Under the pieces are notes generated by a model that made no database searches, was not told the origin of the DNA, and saw only the letters and a program-made list of their open reading frames with translations. Below, in pieces: positions 29,177 to 41,441 of a DNA stretch of 64,000 bases. The position numbers and the translations under genes were made by a program. How positions within the stretch are numbered: the stretch's first letter is position 1; every line of letters begins with the position of its first letter. Origin of the DNA: Gammaproteobacteria bacterium (GTDB lineage Bacteria > Pseudomonadota > Gammaproteobacteria > Ga0077536); the NCBI GenBank assembly GCA_021773835.1, contig JAJFJQ010000073.1:496001-560000 (forward strand), in the 5' to 3' direction.

Positions 29177-29865
29177 CGTTCTTGCAGTTCGAGCACGTGA
29201 CCTTGGCGACGCATATCGAGCCGATTCAAAAAAGATTGCCCCAGTAAGGCCTCGCTTGGATAGCTACCATCAACAACAATGCCGTCGACTCGTTTTAGTG
29301 AAAGTGCGCGGATCATCACTTCGTCGAAGCGTACTCGGTATGCCGGGACGACCCCTGAAGCCGTTTGCACCATCGTCGGCGTCCCATCCACGCGGTAGAG
29401 TACGCCAATACGTTTCGCAATATTTTTATTGATGACAACTGCTGTCGCGCCGGTATCAACCAGGAATCGAACGCTACTGCCGTTGATTTGGCCATCAACA
29501 AAATAATGACCCCCAGAACCAGGGTATAGTTGTAGTGACTTCGCGGCGATGCCGCGGGTGTACTTTCCGACGATCTTCCCGTCTAGTCGCAGCGTTAACT
29601 CTTCGTCGTCGATTTTAATAACCGCCGACTCACTGTTTGAACTTATTAAGGTGACACCTTCGGGGCTTGTGCTGCCCGCTTTCAGAGTTCGGCGTTTACC
29701 ATTAATGACGAGTACTGCTTTATTTTTAAATAGCGCCACCGCGGCCGCACGGGTCGGTTCATTCGCCTGGATATTCGACCCCAACAAGCAACAGGCCAGG
29801 GACATAACGAGAAGCGGCCGATGCCATCGAAGCGTTGGCGGAATCAATTTGCCGTACTTTCTCAT
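29173..29865 (-). CDS. Retropepsin-like aspartic protease, TIGR02281/clan AA family
   Basis: A 230-residue exported protein. Near the N-terminus is a hydrophobic segment (PLLVMSLACCLLGSNIQA) acting as signal peptide or anchor. The C-terminal ~120 residues are a single retropepsin-like domain with the active-site triplet in FLVDTGATAVVI (about residue 136) and the matching LLGQSFLNRLD near the end. Members have one DTG per chain and would need to dimerise. Homologues of this type occur in proteobacteria with unclear roles in the periplasm. I chose the ATG at 29865 over a TTG 33 bases upstream because it puts a basic n-region before the hydrophobic core. Confidence 0.83.
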   Translation of the reverse strand: MRKYGKLIPPTLRWHRPLLVMSLACCLLGSNIQANEPTRAAAVALFKNKAVLVINGKRRTLKAGSTSPEGVTLISSNSESAVIKIDDEELTLRLDGKIVGKYTRGIAAKSLQLYPGSGGHYFVDGQINGSSVRFLVDTGATAVVINKNIAKRIGVLYRVDGTPTMVQTASGVVPAYRVRFDEVMIRALSLKRVDGIVVDGSYPSEALLGQSFLNRLDMRRQGHVLELQER

Positions 29866-29988
29866 GCGGTTGCCTGATAAACTCACGAGCTCGTCCAAAT
29901 TTTAGGCCAACGCAAGCTCTCTGTCGCTCGGCATAATCGTCGTGCTGAGAGTTGACCGCGCTGAACACAAGTAAAGAAGCATTTCGAT

Positions 29989-30603
29989 ATGAACATAGCA
30001 TGTTTGGATTTTGAAGGTGTGCTCGTCCCGGAAATCTGGATTGGGCTTGCGCAAAGAACCGGCATCGACGAATTAAAAGTCACAACTCGCGATATCCCGG
30101 ACTACGATGAGTTGATGACGTACCGCCTTGGATTAATGCGGCAACACGATCTTCGTTTCAGCGACATCCAAGCTGCCGCCGATGCGCTAGAGCCGCTTGC
30201 CGGCGCGGCCGAGTTTCTTAACTGGCTGCGGACAAAGTTTCAGGTTGCAATATTATCGGATACTTTCTACGAGCTCGCCGGACCTCTCCTGCAAAAACTC
30301 GGTCATCCGATGATGCTATGCCATCGACTAGAGTTGGACACCGACGATCGCGTGATTGGTTACCGCCTGCGCCAGACTGATCCTAAACGCGCGGCGGTTA
30401 AAGCTTTTCGATCAATGAATTACACGATTGTAGCGGCCGGCGATTCTTATAACGATATCTCGATGTTGCAAGAAGCCGATTTTGGCATGTTGTTTTGTCC
30501 GCCAGAGAACGTCGTCACCGATTACCCGGAGTTCAGCGTTTCACGTACTTACGCAGAATTGCAAGAAGCCTTTATCGCGGTTTGTGCCCGCTACGCTGCG
30601 TAA
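29989..30603 (+). CDS. thrH: Bifunctional phosphoserine phosphatase/homoserine phosphotransferase
   Basis: A 204-residue HAD-superfamily enzyme matching ThrH. The nucleophile motif is CLDFEGVLVPE at residues 5-15 (FEG where most HADs have DGT/DGD, a ThrH trait). Motif II is AILSDTF, and motif III/IV are the KRAAVKAF lysine and AGDSYNDISML. ThrH hydrolyses phosphoserine and can transfer the phosphate to homoserine in pseudomonads. This points to serine or threonine metabolism. Its 3' end overlaps gluQ by 13 bases on the opposite strand. Confidence 0.9.
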   Translation: MNIACLDFEGVLVPEIWIGLAQRTGIDELKVTTRDIPDYDELMTYRLGLMRQHDLRFSDIQAAADALEPLAGAAEFLNWLRTKFQVAILSDTFYELAGPLLQKLGHPMMLCHRLELDTDDRVIGYRLRQTDPKRAAVKAFRSMNYTIVAAGDSYNDISMLQEADFGMLFCPPENVVTDYPEFSVSRTYAELQEAFIAVCARYAA

Positions 30604-31478
30604 ACCCGTGACACTTTACCAACGCTGGAGATATCCCAATTAGCAACTGCCCATTCTAGGATTTCATCCCGGGTCTGGTCGTTTAATTTTGGCGGCGGAG
30701 CTTGTTGGAGGAATTTCAGTGCCTCGATTAATACGCGGCGACTCGATGTTGGGTCGATGGGAGTGGCTTCAGTCTGCTTACTCAGTTTTACGCCAGATTG
30801 ATTTAGAACCACTGGGATGTGCACGTATTTCGGTGTGTCGAGCCCGAGAAGGCGTTGTAGATAAATCTGACGCGGTGTTGAGTCTAATAGATCGACGCCA
30901 CGGACAATTTCGGTTATCCCGTCGGCCGCGTCGTCGACAACTACCGCAAGATGATAGGCGTATAAGCCGTCGGCCCGTTTGATTATGTAGTCGCCAACGT
31001 CTCGAACGAGCTGCTGGTGGTGTCGGCCCTGGAGTAGATCGTCGAAACCGATCTCGGCGCTATCGACCTTAACCCTAGTACTGCGACCAACCAACCCAGT
31101 AGCGACACCATTGCGGCAGGTGCCCGGGTAGGGCCCGTCACCGAGTTGCCTACGCGTACAGGCGCAAGCGAAAGTCTTGCCCGCACTTTCGAGTTGCTTG
31201 AGCGCGTGATCGTAGGCGCTGCTCCGATAGCGTTGATAGCGTACCTCACCATCCCATTTCAAACCCAATTCAAGCAGCGCATCAAGGATTGCTGCGCTCG
31301 CACCGACTCGCTCTCGGGGCGGATCGATATCCTCTATCCGAACGAACCACTTTCCGCCGCAGCTACGCGCCTGCAAAAAGCTCGCAAGCGCCGCGACTGC
31401 TGATCCAAAATGAAGCGGACCGGTAGGAGACGGTGCGAACCGCCCAATATAGTCCGAGGACGCTTGGACCTTAGACAC
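30591..31478 (-). CDS. gluQ: Glutamyl-queuosine tRNA(Asp) synthetase
   Basis: A 295-residue truncated glutamyl-tRNA synthetase paralogue that attaches glutamate to queuosine-34 of tRNA-Asp. The class I HIGH-like motif is GRFAPSPTGPLHFGSAVAA, the zinc site is CACTRRQ with YPGTC downstream, and the KMSKS-like loop is KLSKQ. The anticodon-binding domain of GluRS is absent, as expected. The GTG at 31478 is preceded by GAAGG and gives the family's usual N-terminus; the frame extends 24 codons further upstream without similarity. It clusters with cysZ and queF, another queuosine gene. Confidence 0.92.
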   Translation of the reverse strand: MSKVQASSDYIGRFAPSPTGPLHFGSAVAALASFLQARSCGGKWFVRIEDIDPPRERVGASAAILDALLELGLKWDGEVRYQRYRSSAYDHALKQLESAGKTFACACTRRQLGDGPYPGTCRNGVATGLVGRSTRVKVDSAEIGFDDLLQGRHHQQLVRDVGDYIIKRADGLYAYHLAVVVDDAADGITEIVRGVDLLDSTPRQIYLQRLLGLDTPKYVHIPVVLNQSGVKLSKQTEATPIDPTSSRRVLIEALKFLQQAPPPKLNDQTRDEILEWAVANWDISSVGKVSRVYAA

Positions 31479-31491
31479 GATTAACCTTCGT

Positions 31492-32244
31492 TTACGAGGC
31501 GCTTTGCGGTGCCAAATTGTCGAGGTAAAGCGCGGTCGCGGCTGCAACACCGGCAGGCATGGCGAGAAAGTTAATGATTGGTATCATCGTCAGTGCCATC
31601 ACCATAGTGCCAAAACCAAGTGCCAATTTGCGGCGCTCGCGCATCCGATGTTTGACCGCGGGGAAGGGTTGGCCGTGATTGCCGAGTGGGCAATCGACAT
31701 ACTCTATCGCCATCATCCATGCGCCGAATAAAAACCATAGCGGTGCAGCGACCACATTGATGCCCGGGATGATGAATAATACCAAGCAGGGCACGGCCCA
31801 TAAGGCGAAATAGGCCAATTTGCGCAGCTCCGCGCCAACTGTTCGGACGACCTCACGGCCGAGCGCAGGCCAGCTGAATGGGACGTCATTGGTTTGTCCA
31901 GTCAAATGTCGCTCGACTGCCGCAGCCAGAAACCCGTTGAATGGACTGGCGACTAGATTCGCCAAGATACTAAAACCGTAGAATACGATTACCAATGAGG
32001 CCACCGCGAATAAGGGCCATAGAAGGTAGCGTAGCCAGCTCAGCCACCCTGGTAGTAGGCTATCTAGGACGTAATCGATACCCCAGGCAAAGCATACAAT
32101 CCCGGCTGAAAACAGCACGATGTTTATCAGCAGCGGGATGACGACGAATCTACGGATCTGGGGTTTGCGGATCAGCCCGAGTCCGCGCCAGATATAGCTG
32201 GCGCCGACGCGAAAGCTATTGTTGCCAGTTGCCTGTGAGTTCAT
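31492..32244 (-). CDS. cysZ: CysZ-like (EI24-domain) membrane protein
   Basis: A 250-residue inner membrane protein of the CysZ/EI24 family with four to six hydrophobic helices. Key stretches are [22 protein letters not shown] near the N-terminus (in part), [13 protein letters not shown] in the middle and [27 protein letters not shown]. CysZ imports sulfate in E. coli. The start (ATGA) overlaps the queF stop, so translation is coupled. gluQ begins 13 bases after its stop. Why a sulfate transporter should be tied to queuosine genes is unclear; it may only be shared transcription. Confidence 0.88.
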   Translation of the reverse strand: MNSQATGNNSFRVGASYIWRGLGLIRKPQIRRFVVIPLLINIVLFSAGIVCFAWGIDYVLDSLLPGWLSWLRYLLWPLFAVASLVIVFYGFSILANLVASPFNGFLAAAVERHLTGQTNDVPFSWPALGREVVRTVGAELRKLAYFALWAVPCLVLFIIPGINVVAAPLWFLFGAWMMAIEYVDCPLGNHGQPFPAVKHRMRERRKLALGFGTMVMALTMIPIINFLAMPAGVAAATALYLDNLAPQSAS

Positions 32245-32630
32245 GGAAGGACGACTTGCGGCGGGGCCTGCCATCCCGGTGCAGAAAATTCTGCCACGAT
32301 GGTGGGGTAAGTACCGCCACGCACATTGAAGTTTGCGGTGACTCGGGCAAACCGGGGACTACAGGCGGCAATAATGTCGTCTAAGATTTGGTTCGTCAGA
32401 GCCTCGTGAAATCCCCCTTCGTCGCGAAAAGACCAGATGTAGAGTTTCAATGCTTTCAGTTCTAAACAGCTGTCATGCGGCACATATTCGAGCCGGATAT
32501 GGGCAAAGTCGGGCTGGCCAGTGAGTGGGCAAAGGCAGGTGAACTCCGGTAGTTCAATGCGGATGGTGTAATCGCGTTCTGATTTCGGATTGGGAAAAGT
32601 CTCTAACTTCTTGCTTGGTTGGGTCGTCAC
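32241..32630 (-). CDS. queF: NADPH-dependent preQ0 (7-cyano-7-deazaguanine) reductase, short QueF
   Basis: A 129-residue unimodular QueF (YkvM type), reducing the nitrile preQ0 to preQ1 for queuosine tRNA modification. The catalytic Cys lies in [14 protein letters not shown] near residues 31-44. ESK-like substrate residues are in [17 protein letters not shown], and the NADPH/substrate loop [11 protein letters not shown] is near the C-terminus. Many gammaproteobacteria have the long double-domain form, so the short form is notable though not rare. It begins at GTG. No preQ1 riboswitch-like motif was recognised upstream. Confidence 0.93.
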   Translation of the reverse strand: MTTQPSKKLETFPNPKSERDYTIRIELPEFTCLCPLTGQPDFAHIRLEYVPHDSCLELKALKLYIWSFRDEGGFHEALTNQILDDIIAACSPRFARVTANFNVRGGTYPTIVAEFSAPGWQAPPQVVLP

Positions 32631-32937
32631 GATCGGGGCATCTTCATTGTTCGGGGGTCGTAGTACGATACCATAGCGTCCTTTAATGAGGATTCTTCGA
32701 GCCTGCTATCGTACGAGGCGCGCGACGCTTCTACAGAGCGTGCAGAAATCCAATTCGCTGCATCGCCAGCTACACTAGAACGGGTCCGAAACGCCGTTGC
32801 CATGGGTCTTGACGGCTAGCATTAACTGTCATAGCACTTATAGTATTAATGATTGAATTTCATATAGTTATGATAATTATTTAATGTCAATTATATCATT
32901 GTGAAGTGCGATTCGCATAAGGTATGCTTCGACTCCT
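32631..32937. promoter_or_regulatory. Divergent queF/smc promoter region
   Basis: About 307 bases with no gene. The half next to smc is strongly A+T-rich (32830-32900) and probably holds its promoter; TTAACT (32823) with TATTAA 16 bases on is one weak candidate. An inverted repeat GTACGATA (32663-32670) and TATCGTAC (32706-32713) lies upstream of queF and could be an operator. smc has no Shine-Dalgarno sequence at normal distance. Confidence 0.4.
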
Positions 32938-35900
32938 ATGCGCATTACAAAAATTAAGCTCTCAGGCTTTAAATCTTTCGTCGATCCAACCACTTTAACG
33001 TTGCCGGGAAACCTCACTGGCGTCGTTGGTCCTAACGGCTGCGGTAAATCTAATATTATCGATGCGTTGATGTGGGTGATGGGCGAATCGTCGGCCAAAC
33101 AATTGCGCGGCGATTCAATGGCAGACGTTATTTTCAACGGATCAAATTCCCGCAAGCCGGTGGGTCAAGCCTCAGTTGAACTCGTGTTCGACAACTCGGA
33201 TGGCACCCTAGGTGGGCAGTACGCGGGATACGGCGAAATTGCGATTAAACGCTCAATCGGACGCGACGGCGTATCGTCCTACGAACTCAACGGTACCCGT
33301 TGCCGCCGTAAAGACGTAACCAATGTATTTCTTGGCACGGGGCTCGGAGCGCGTGGTGGCTATTCGGTCATAGAGCAGGGAATGATTTCTCGCGTCGTCG
33401 AGGCGAAGCCGGAGGAGTTGCGTGGGTTTCTGGAAGAAGCTGCGGGGATCTCGAAGTATAAAGAACGTCGCCGGGAAACCGAGAATCGCATTCGGCATAC
33501 GAAGGAAAACCTAGAGCGCCTCGACGACATTCGCGAGGAAATCACCAAGCAATTGGCACACCTTCAACGTCAGGCCAAGGCCGCGGAGCGATATCAGACA
33601 CTTAAGCAGGATGAACGGTTAACCGACGCCCAACTGCTTGCCTTGCGTTGGCGCGGGATCGATAGCGCTCGTGCTGAGCACCAGCGGACAACCGCCGAGA
33701 TTCAAAATAAGGTAGAAGCCTCGGTAGCGGAACTGCGCCGCATTGAAGCGGATCAGACGTCGAAACGTGATGAGCAAACTGCGGCCACAGACGCATTCAA
33801 TAAGGTCCAAAGCGATTTCTACGCCAAGAGCGCTGAGATTTCGCGTTTGGAACAGGCGCTCGCACATTCCGAAGAGCGGAAAACTTCATTAGCTGAAGAC
33901 TTACGACGAACCCGCTCTAGTCTCGACGAGCTCACCCGGCTTTTGGACACTGACCAGAGTGCTATCACGTCGATTGATGAGGACATCGCGCGGCTTGAGC
34001 CGGACCTTGATGAGCACAATCTAACGGCCGAGAAAGCAACTCAGCGCCTTGAGGAGTCTGAGCAGCGTGCGGAGGATTGGCAGCGTGAGTGGGATGCGTT
34101 TAATTCAGAGCGCGCCGAGGCCGCACGCCTAGAGCATGCCGAACAAGTACGTCTGGAGCACCTGCAAGAAGGGATCATCGGGGCGCGCGCAAAAATGGAC
34201 GGCCTGTATACCGAGCAACAGGGGATCAGTACGGTCGAATTGGAAGCCGCGACCGATGAATTGCGACAAAAGCTCCGGCTGGCGGAACAATCCCAAGACG
34301 AGCTACTTGTCAGGCGCGATGCCGTCAAGACTGAATTGCAGGACGCCCGCACACGCACTTATCAGCATGGCGATGAATTGCATGAATTACGCACTAAACT
34401 CGAAACACTGCGTGGGAAGCAGGCGGCTTTGGTTGCGCTACAAGATGCGGCTTTGGGCCAAGATCAAGGTGAATTACAGACTTGGTTGAAGGACATTGGC
34501 CTAGACGATGGCCGCTTGCTTGCTGAAGAGGTTGATATTGATCGAGGTTGGGAGATTGCCGTAGAAATGGCTCTAAAAGTTCCCCTCAGCGCAATTTGCC
34601 AACACCGTAGCGTCCAACAAGTCTTGGCCGCCGATAGCACAAAGCTACCGGCCACGACCGCAACGTTCATCGATGCCGATAATTTACCGGGCAGTGACGT
34701 CCAGCCCGGCCGCGTGAAACTATCGGATAAGGTTCGGTCCAAGTGGGGTATAGAAAGTCTGCTCGCCGGGGTGTATTCGGCCGACTCGGTTGCCGAGGCG
34801 CAGGCGCAGCGGGTGGGCCTCGGTGCGCATGAATCCGTGATCACCCGAGACGGCTACTGGCTCGGACCAAACTGGATCCAGATTTATGGCAACGCTGGTG
34901 AGCAGGCCGGTATCTTAGAGCGTGCACGAAATATCGATGAGCTAAGTAGCACCTTAGCGGTGCTTGATCAGAAAATAAATGCAGCTGAGAGCGCCTTCGA
35001 TGCGGCACAACGCGACACCGAGAATGGTGAGGTACGTGAATCGGATGTCAATGAAGCCTTGGCCGACGCCATGAGCAACACAACGGAACTTAAAACCGAG
35101 TTGGCGCGACAGGAGTCCGCGCTAGAACGCCAACGCGAACGGGCGGCGGCTATAAAAGACGAAATTAGCGCACTCGAACAACAGTTCCATGGCGGAGAAT
35201 CTGCGGCGGCGACGTCGCAGTCCAGCCTCCATGGCATGCGCGAAAAACTCGCCCATTTTGACGCAAATAATGAAGGTTTGCTGGCCTCACGGGCGACGAT
35301 GCAACAGCAACTAGACGAAGCGCGAACCGCGTGGCGCGCGGCGCGTGAATCGCGCCACGAAATTGCGTTAAAGGTAGAAAGCCTCCGTTCAAGTAGGGAT
35401 TCACTCCAGCTCGCGGTCTCGCGTAATACGGTGCAACGTGATGAACTGGCCGCGCGGGGTGCTGATTTAGAATCCGCGATTGTTTCAGCCGAGCAACCGC
35501 AGATTGATCTGCGAGAGCAGTTGGAACAGGCGCTGGCGCTGCGGATCGTGTCCGAGAATGCATTAACTGAGGCCCGTAAGACCTTGGCGACATTTGAGCA
35601 CGGGATCCGCGAAAATGACGAAGCCCGACTTCGTGCAGAGCGCGTGGTCGAAGAGCAGCGAGCGATATTCGATCAGGCTCGCTTAGAACAACGCGCTATC
35701 GAGGTCCGTTTACAGGAGTTGGAATCGCGTCTAGAACAAACTGATTTCACCCTCGAAACTGCTCTTGAAGGCATTGAAGACGGTGCCGACGAGGACACTT
35801 GGCAACAACGTCTGGACCGGATCCGCAATCGGATTGACAGGCTCGGCCCGATTAACCTCGCGGCGATAGATGAATTCTCTCAATTGTCTGAACGCAAAGA

Positions 35901-36459
35901 ATATCTCGATCAACAGCACGGCGATCTTACCCAGGCTTTAGAGACCCTAGAGGGCGCCATTCGGAAAATCGATCGAGAAACCAGAACACGATTCAAAGAA
36001 ACGTTCGATAAGGTAAATATCGGCATGCAGACTATGTTCCCAACCCTGTTTGGCGGAGGGCATGCGTACCTTGAGCTGACCGGTGACGACTTGCTTGAAG
36101 CTGGCGTTGCGGTGATGGCTAGACCACCAGGCAAGCGCAACAGTAACATTCATCTGTTGTCCGGCGGCGAGAAGGCACTGACGGCGTTGGCCTTCGTGTT
36201 TTCATTGTTTGAACTTAACCCAGCGCCGTTCTGTTTATTAGACGAGGTCGACGCGCCGCTCGATGATGCAAACGTCGTGCGGCTATCGAAAATGTTAAAG
36301 TCGATGTCGCAACGAGTTCAGTTTATCTGCGTGACTCATAATAAGATCACAATGGAGATCACCGAGCAACTCGTGGGGGTTACCATGCAGGAAGCAGGAG
36401 TTTCACGGCTGGTATCAGTCAATATGGAAGAGGCGGTAGAAATGGCCGCCGCGAGCTGA
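32938..36459 (+). CDS. smc: Chromosome segregation protein SMC
   Basis: A 1173-residue SMC protein, the ATPase core of the bacterial condensin that organises the chromosome with ScpA/ScpB. Walker A GPNGCGKSN is at residues 31-39. Two long coiled coils (about 170-500 and 670-1000) flank a hinge around 510-660. The C-terminal head has the signature LSGGEKALTALAF and Walker B FCLLDEVDAPLDDANV. It opens the smc-zipA-ligA cluster common in gammaproteobacteria that lack MukBEF. The coding density and length are normal. Confidence 0.97.
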   Translation: MRITKIKLSGFKSFVDPTTLTLPGNLTGVVGPNGCGKSNIIDALMWVMGESSAKQLRGDSMADVIFNGSNSRKPVGQASVELVFDNSDGTLGGQYAGYGEIAIKRSIGRDGVSSYELNGTRCRRKDVTNVFLGTGLGARGGYSVIEQGMISRVVEAKPEELRGFLEEAAGISKYKERRRETENRIRHTKENLERLDDIREEITKQLAHLQRQAKAAERYQTLKQDERLTDAQLLALRWRGIDSARAEHQRTTAEIQNKVEASVAELRRIEADQTSKRDEQTAATDAFNKVQSDFYAKSAEISRLEQALAHSEERKTSLAEDLRRTRSSLDELTRLLDTDQSAITSIDEDIARLEPDLDEHNLTAEKATQRLEESEQRAEDWQREWDAFNSERAEAARLEHAEQVRLEHLQEGIIGARAKMDGLYTEQQGISTVELEAATDELRQKLRLAEQSQDELLVRRDAVKTELQDARTRTYQHGDELHELRTKLETLRGKQAALVALQDAALGQDQGELQTWLKDIGLDDGRLLAEEVDIDRGWEIAVEMALKVPLSAICQHRSVQQVLAADSTKLPATTATFIDADNLPGSDVQPGRVKLSDKVRSKWGIESLLAGVYSADSVAEAQAQRVGLGAHESVITRDGYWLGPNWIQIYGNAGEQAGILERARNIDELSSTLAVLDQKINAAESAFDAAQRDTENGEVRESDVNEALADAMSNTTELKTELARQESALERQRERAAAIKDEISALEQQFHGGESAAATSQSSLHGMREKLAHFDANNEGLLASRATMQQQLDEARTAWRAARESRHEIALKVESLRSSRDSLQLAVSRNTVQRDELAARGADLESAIVSAEQPQIDLREQLEQALALRIVSENALTEARKTLATFEHGIRENDEARLRAERVVEEQRAIFDQARLEQRAIEVRLQELESRLEQTDFTLETALEGIEDGADEDTWQQRLDRIRNRIDRLGPINLAAIDEFSQLSERKEYLDQQHGDLTQALETLEGAIRKIDRETRTRFKETFDKVNIGMQTMFPTLFGGGHAYLELTGDDLLEAGVAVMARPPGKRNSNIHLLSGGEKALTALAFVFSLFELNPAPFCLLDEVDAPLDDANVVRLSKMLKSMSQRVQFICVTHNKITMEITEQLVGVTMQEAGVSRLVSVNMEEAVEMAAAS

Positions 36460-36544
36460 TCAGGGTCCATGCCTCGGGTTGTCAGCCGAACGTGACAGCT
36501 GCAGCTCGGGTCACGGTCTAGATCTCAAGCGTCATCAACTAGCA

Positions 36545-39332
<2,788 letters not shown>

Positions 39333-39344
39333 TAGCCGCGACCA

Positions 39345-40286
39345 CTAATTCGCGCAGGTCTCGACTCGGTTGCGGCCTAATTTTTTTGCCGCGTAAAGCC
39401 GCGAATCGGCGCGCGATAGTAGGCTTATCGGGGAGTCACCGGGACGAAACTGGGCAACGCCGGCGCTCACCGTGATGCTCGTATGGTTCGCTAACACGTC
39501 GATATCGAGCGCGGCGACAGATTGACGAATTCGTTCCGCGAGAAAATCTGCGCCTGCGCCTTCGGTATTCGTCAGAATTACGACAAACTCCTCGCCGCCA
39601 TAGCGAAAAACAACGTCACTGTCGCGGGTACATTTCACAATTGTATTCGCTACGGCTCTCAGCACGACATCGCCGACGACGTGACCAAACGTATCGTTTA
39701 TCGATTTAAATAAATCGATGTCGAGCATTATCAGCGACATGGCGTTCTTATGGCGCTCCGATACCAGGATTTCATGTTTGAGATAGGCATCCATGCTGGC
39801 GCGGTTATTAACGCCGGTTAACGGATCTTTCAGAGCCTGAGTCAACGCTTGCTCATACAGCAGTGCATTACGTAGCGGGTAGATCAACGCACACAGCAAC
39901 ACCTCTAACAGCTTTTGATCATCGTCGCTCAGCGACTTGGCGCGCGTGAATACGAGTTCGCCCAGCGACTCGCCCAATAGAGTCAACTTATAACTACACC
40001 GATTAATTTGATTGGTGCCGTCTTGGACAAGGATCTCTCGCGATCGGTTTTGATAACGGACGCTGACGTCGCGAACGATCCGCCGGACTTCGTTTGCAAA
40101 CGCATGGACGACGTCCTTGACGTGCAGACTGGCTTGTAATGCAGTCGAGACACGTAACACGGTGGAATCAGAGACGAGTTTTTCCTGTGGGGATTTCCCG
40201 CCGACAATTGGCCGAAGCTGGGCCACCGCGGGAGAGATTTCTCGTCCCATCGGAAAACTGGTCGATGTGTCTGGCCGGATGGACAT
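39345..40286 (-). CDS. GGDEF-domain diguanylate cyclase
   Basis: A 313-residue soluble diguanylate cyclase making cyclic-di-GMP. The C-terminal GGDEF domain has KDPLTGVNNRASMDAYL at its start and the active-site motif YGGEEF. An RxxD inhibitory site (RDSD) lies exactly five residues upstream, so product inhibition is expected. The N-terminal ~130 residues show a GAF-like pattern (QDGTNQINRCSYKLTLLGESLGELVF) and lack membrane segments, suggesting a cytosolic sensor with unknown ligand. It is convergent with ligA, 12 bases apart. Confidence 0.9.
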   Translation of the reverse strand: MSIRPDTSTSFPMGREISPAVAQLRPIVGGKSPQEKLVSDSTVLRVSTALQASLHVKDVVHAFANEVRRIVRDVSVRYQNRSREILVQDGTNQINRCSYKLTLLGESLGELVFTRAKSLSDDDQKLLEVLLCALIYPLRNALLYEQALTQALKDPLTGVNNRASMDAYLKHEILVSERHKNAMSLIMLDIDLFKSINDTFGHVVGDVVLRAVANTIVKCTRDSDVVFRYGGEEFVVILTNTEGAGADFLAERIRQSVAALDIDVLANHTSITVSAGVAQFRPGDSPISLLSRADSRLYAAKKLGRNRVETCAN

Positions 40287-40641
40287 TCTTTGCGTGCACC
40301 AAATTACGTGAATGGAAATCCTTACGCTAAATTCGTGCCAATGTTGCTCGCTGTTTTAGATTCTTTTTCCTTCGCGGATCCGGAAGCCGAATTAAATGCT
40401 TGATTTATAAACGATAGCACGGTTTTTCGGAGATTTCTGCTAATTGTTACCCGGCCATCCGGTGGCGTCAATTCTTCGACCAGGGGGCTCCAATTTCCAC
40501 GCAAACGTCAAAACCTTGCCGCCTTTCGGCCAAAAAATAATACTGCGCCGGATGTCGCGGCAATTTCATGCCGTGGGAGCGGTCAGGATGCGCCGAAATT
40601 CTCACACTATTGGCGCTGCGCTTGATCCTGTTACAGAAATT
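40287..40641. other. Intergenic region between the diguanylate cyclase and yciK
   Basis: 355 bases with no supported gene. On the minus strand a 33-codon frame begins with ATG at 40569 and a 60-codon frame runs 40504-40322 from TTG, but neither has a ribosome site or a recognisable family. A third frame is open for about 40 codons without a start. The region could be a decayed gene or a leader of the diguanylate cyclase. Confidence 0.4.
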
Positions 40642-41439
40642 CTATTTTACGCTTGCGGTCGAAGTCTCGGGCTGCGCGTCGAGCGCAAGGCCATGTACAT
40701 CGAGGCTATCCGGGCCAAGTAGAAATAAATAGGCATTAATGATGTCTTCAGGTCGCCGTAACGATGCAGGGTCTTCGGCCGGATAGGCTTGAGCGCGCAT
40801 CTGCGTGCGCAGGCGGCCCGGATTCAATGAATTAACTCGGATCTTGCCCTGTTCGCCGAGTTCGTCGGCCAGTGTTTGCATCATGGCTTCGGTGGCAAAT
40901 TTCGATGCTGCATAGGCACCCCAAAATGCACGCGCTTTTCGTCCAACGCCGGAACTGGTGAAAATTATTGACCCATTCGCACTCAACTCAAGCAACGGCA
41001 ACATTGCCTGCAGCAGTAAAAATTGGCTATGGACGTTGATTTGAAACACGCGTGCCCAGCTTATGGCGTCGTAACTTGCTAATGGTGCCATCTCACCGAG
41101 GATCCCGGCGTTAAATACGAGACCGTCGAGGTGACCGTATCGGTCGCGCATTAAGCTCGCGACGTGCCGATAGTCCTCGACTGTGGCCCCTTCTAGATTC
41201 ATGGGAATGATGGCGGGCTCAAGATAGCCGGCCGCCATGATCTCGTCGGCCACCGCCTCCATTTGCTTGACGCTGCGCGCAAGCATTACGGTTTGGGCAC
41301 CGGCGGCGGCAGCCGCCAAGCAAACGGCGGATCCGATGCCGCGACTGGCGCCGGTAATCAAGACAATTCGCCCGCCGAGCGAGCTGGGCGGCGCTTGAAA
41401 GCTTGATAGACGTTCCTGAGGAGTCATTCCGAGGGCCAT
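40642..41439 (-). CDS. yciK: Short-chain dehydrogenase, YciK-like
   Basis: A 265-residue classical SDR. It has the NAD(P) motif TGASRGIGSAV near residue 30, NAG in FNAGILGE, the active-site Ser in FTSSGVGRKARAFWGAYAASK with YxxxK, and the C-terminal LNPGRLRTQMR. This combination (FTSSGVGRKGRA...WGAYA.SKFA) identifies the YciK family of gammaproteobacteria, whose substrate is unknown. It starts two bases after the nadB stop, on the same strand, so it is probably co-transcribed with nadB. Confidence 0.88.
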   Translation of the reverse strand: MALGMTPQERLSSFQAPPSSLGGRIVLITGASRGIGSAVCLAAAAAGAQTVMLARSVKQMEAVADEIMAAGYLEPAIIPMNLEGATVEDYRHVASLMRDRYGHLDGLVFNAGILGEMAPLASYDAISWARVFQINVHSQFLLLQAMLPLLELSANGSIIFTSSGVGRKARAFWGAYAASKFATEAMMQTLADELGEQGKIRVNSLNPGRLRTQMRAQAYPAEDPASLRRPEDIINAYLFLLGPDSLDVHGLALDAQPETSTASVK

Positions 41440-41441
41440 AT

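Noticed and set aside
32560-32760. A preQ1 riboswitch upstream of queF.
   Set aside because: No recognisable preQ1 aptamer sequence could be found by eye.
40468-40569. A 33-codon frame after yciK on the same strand.
   Set aside because: No ribosome site; the frame is merely the continuation of the yciK frame past its stop.
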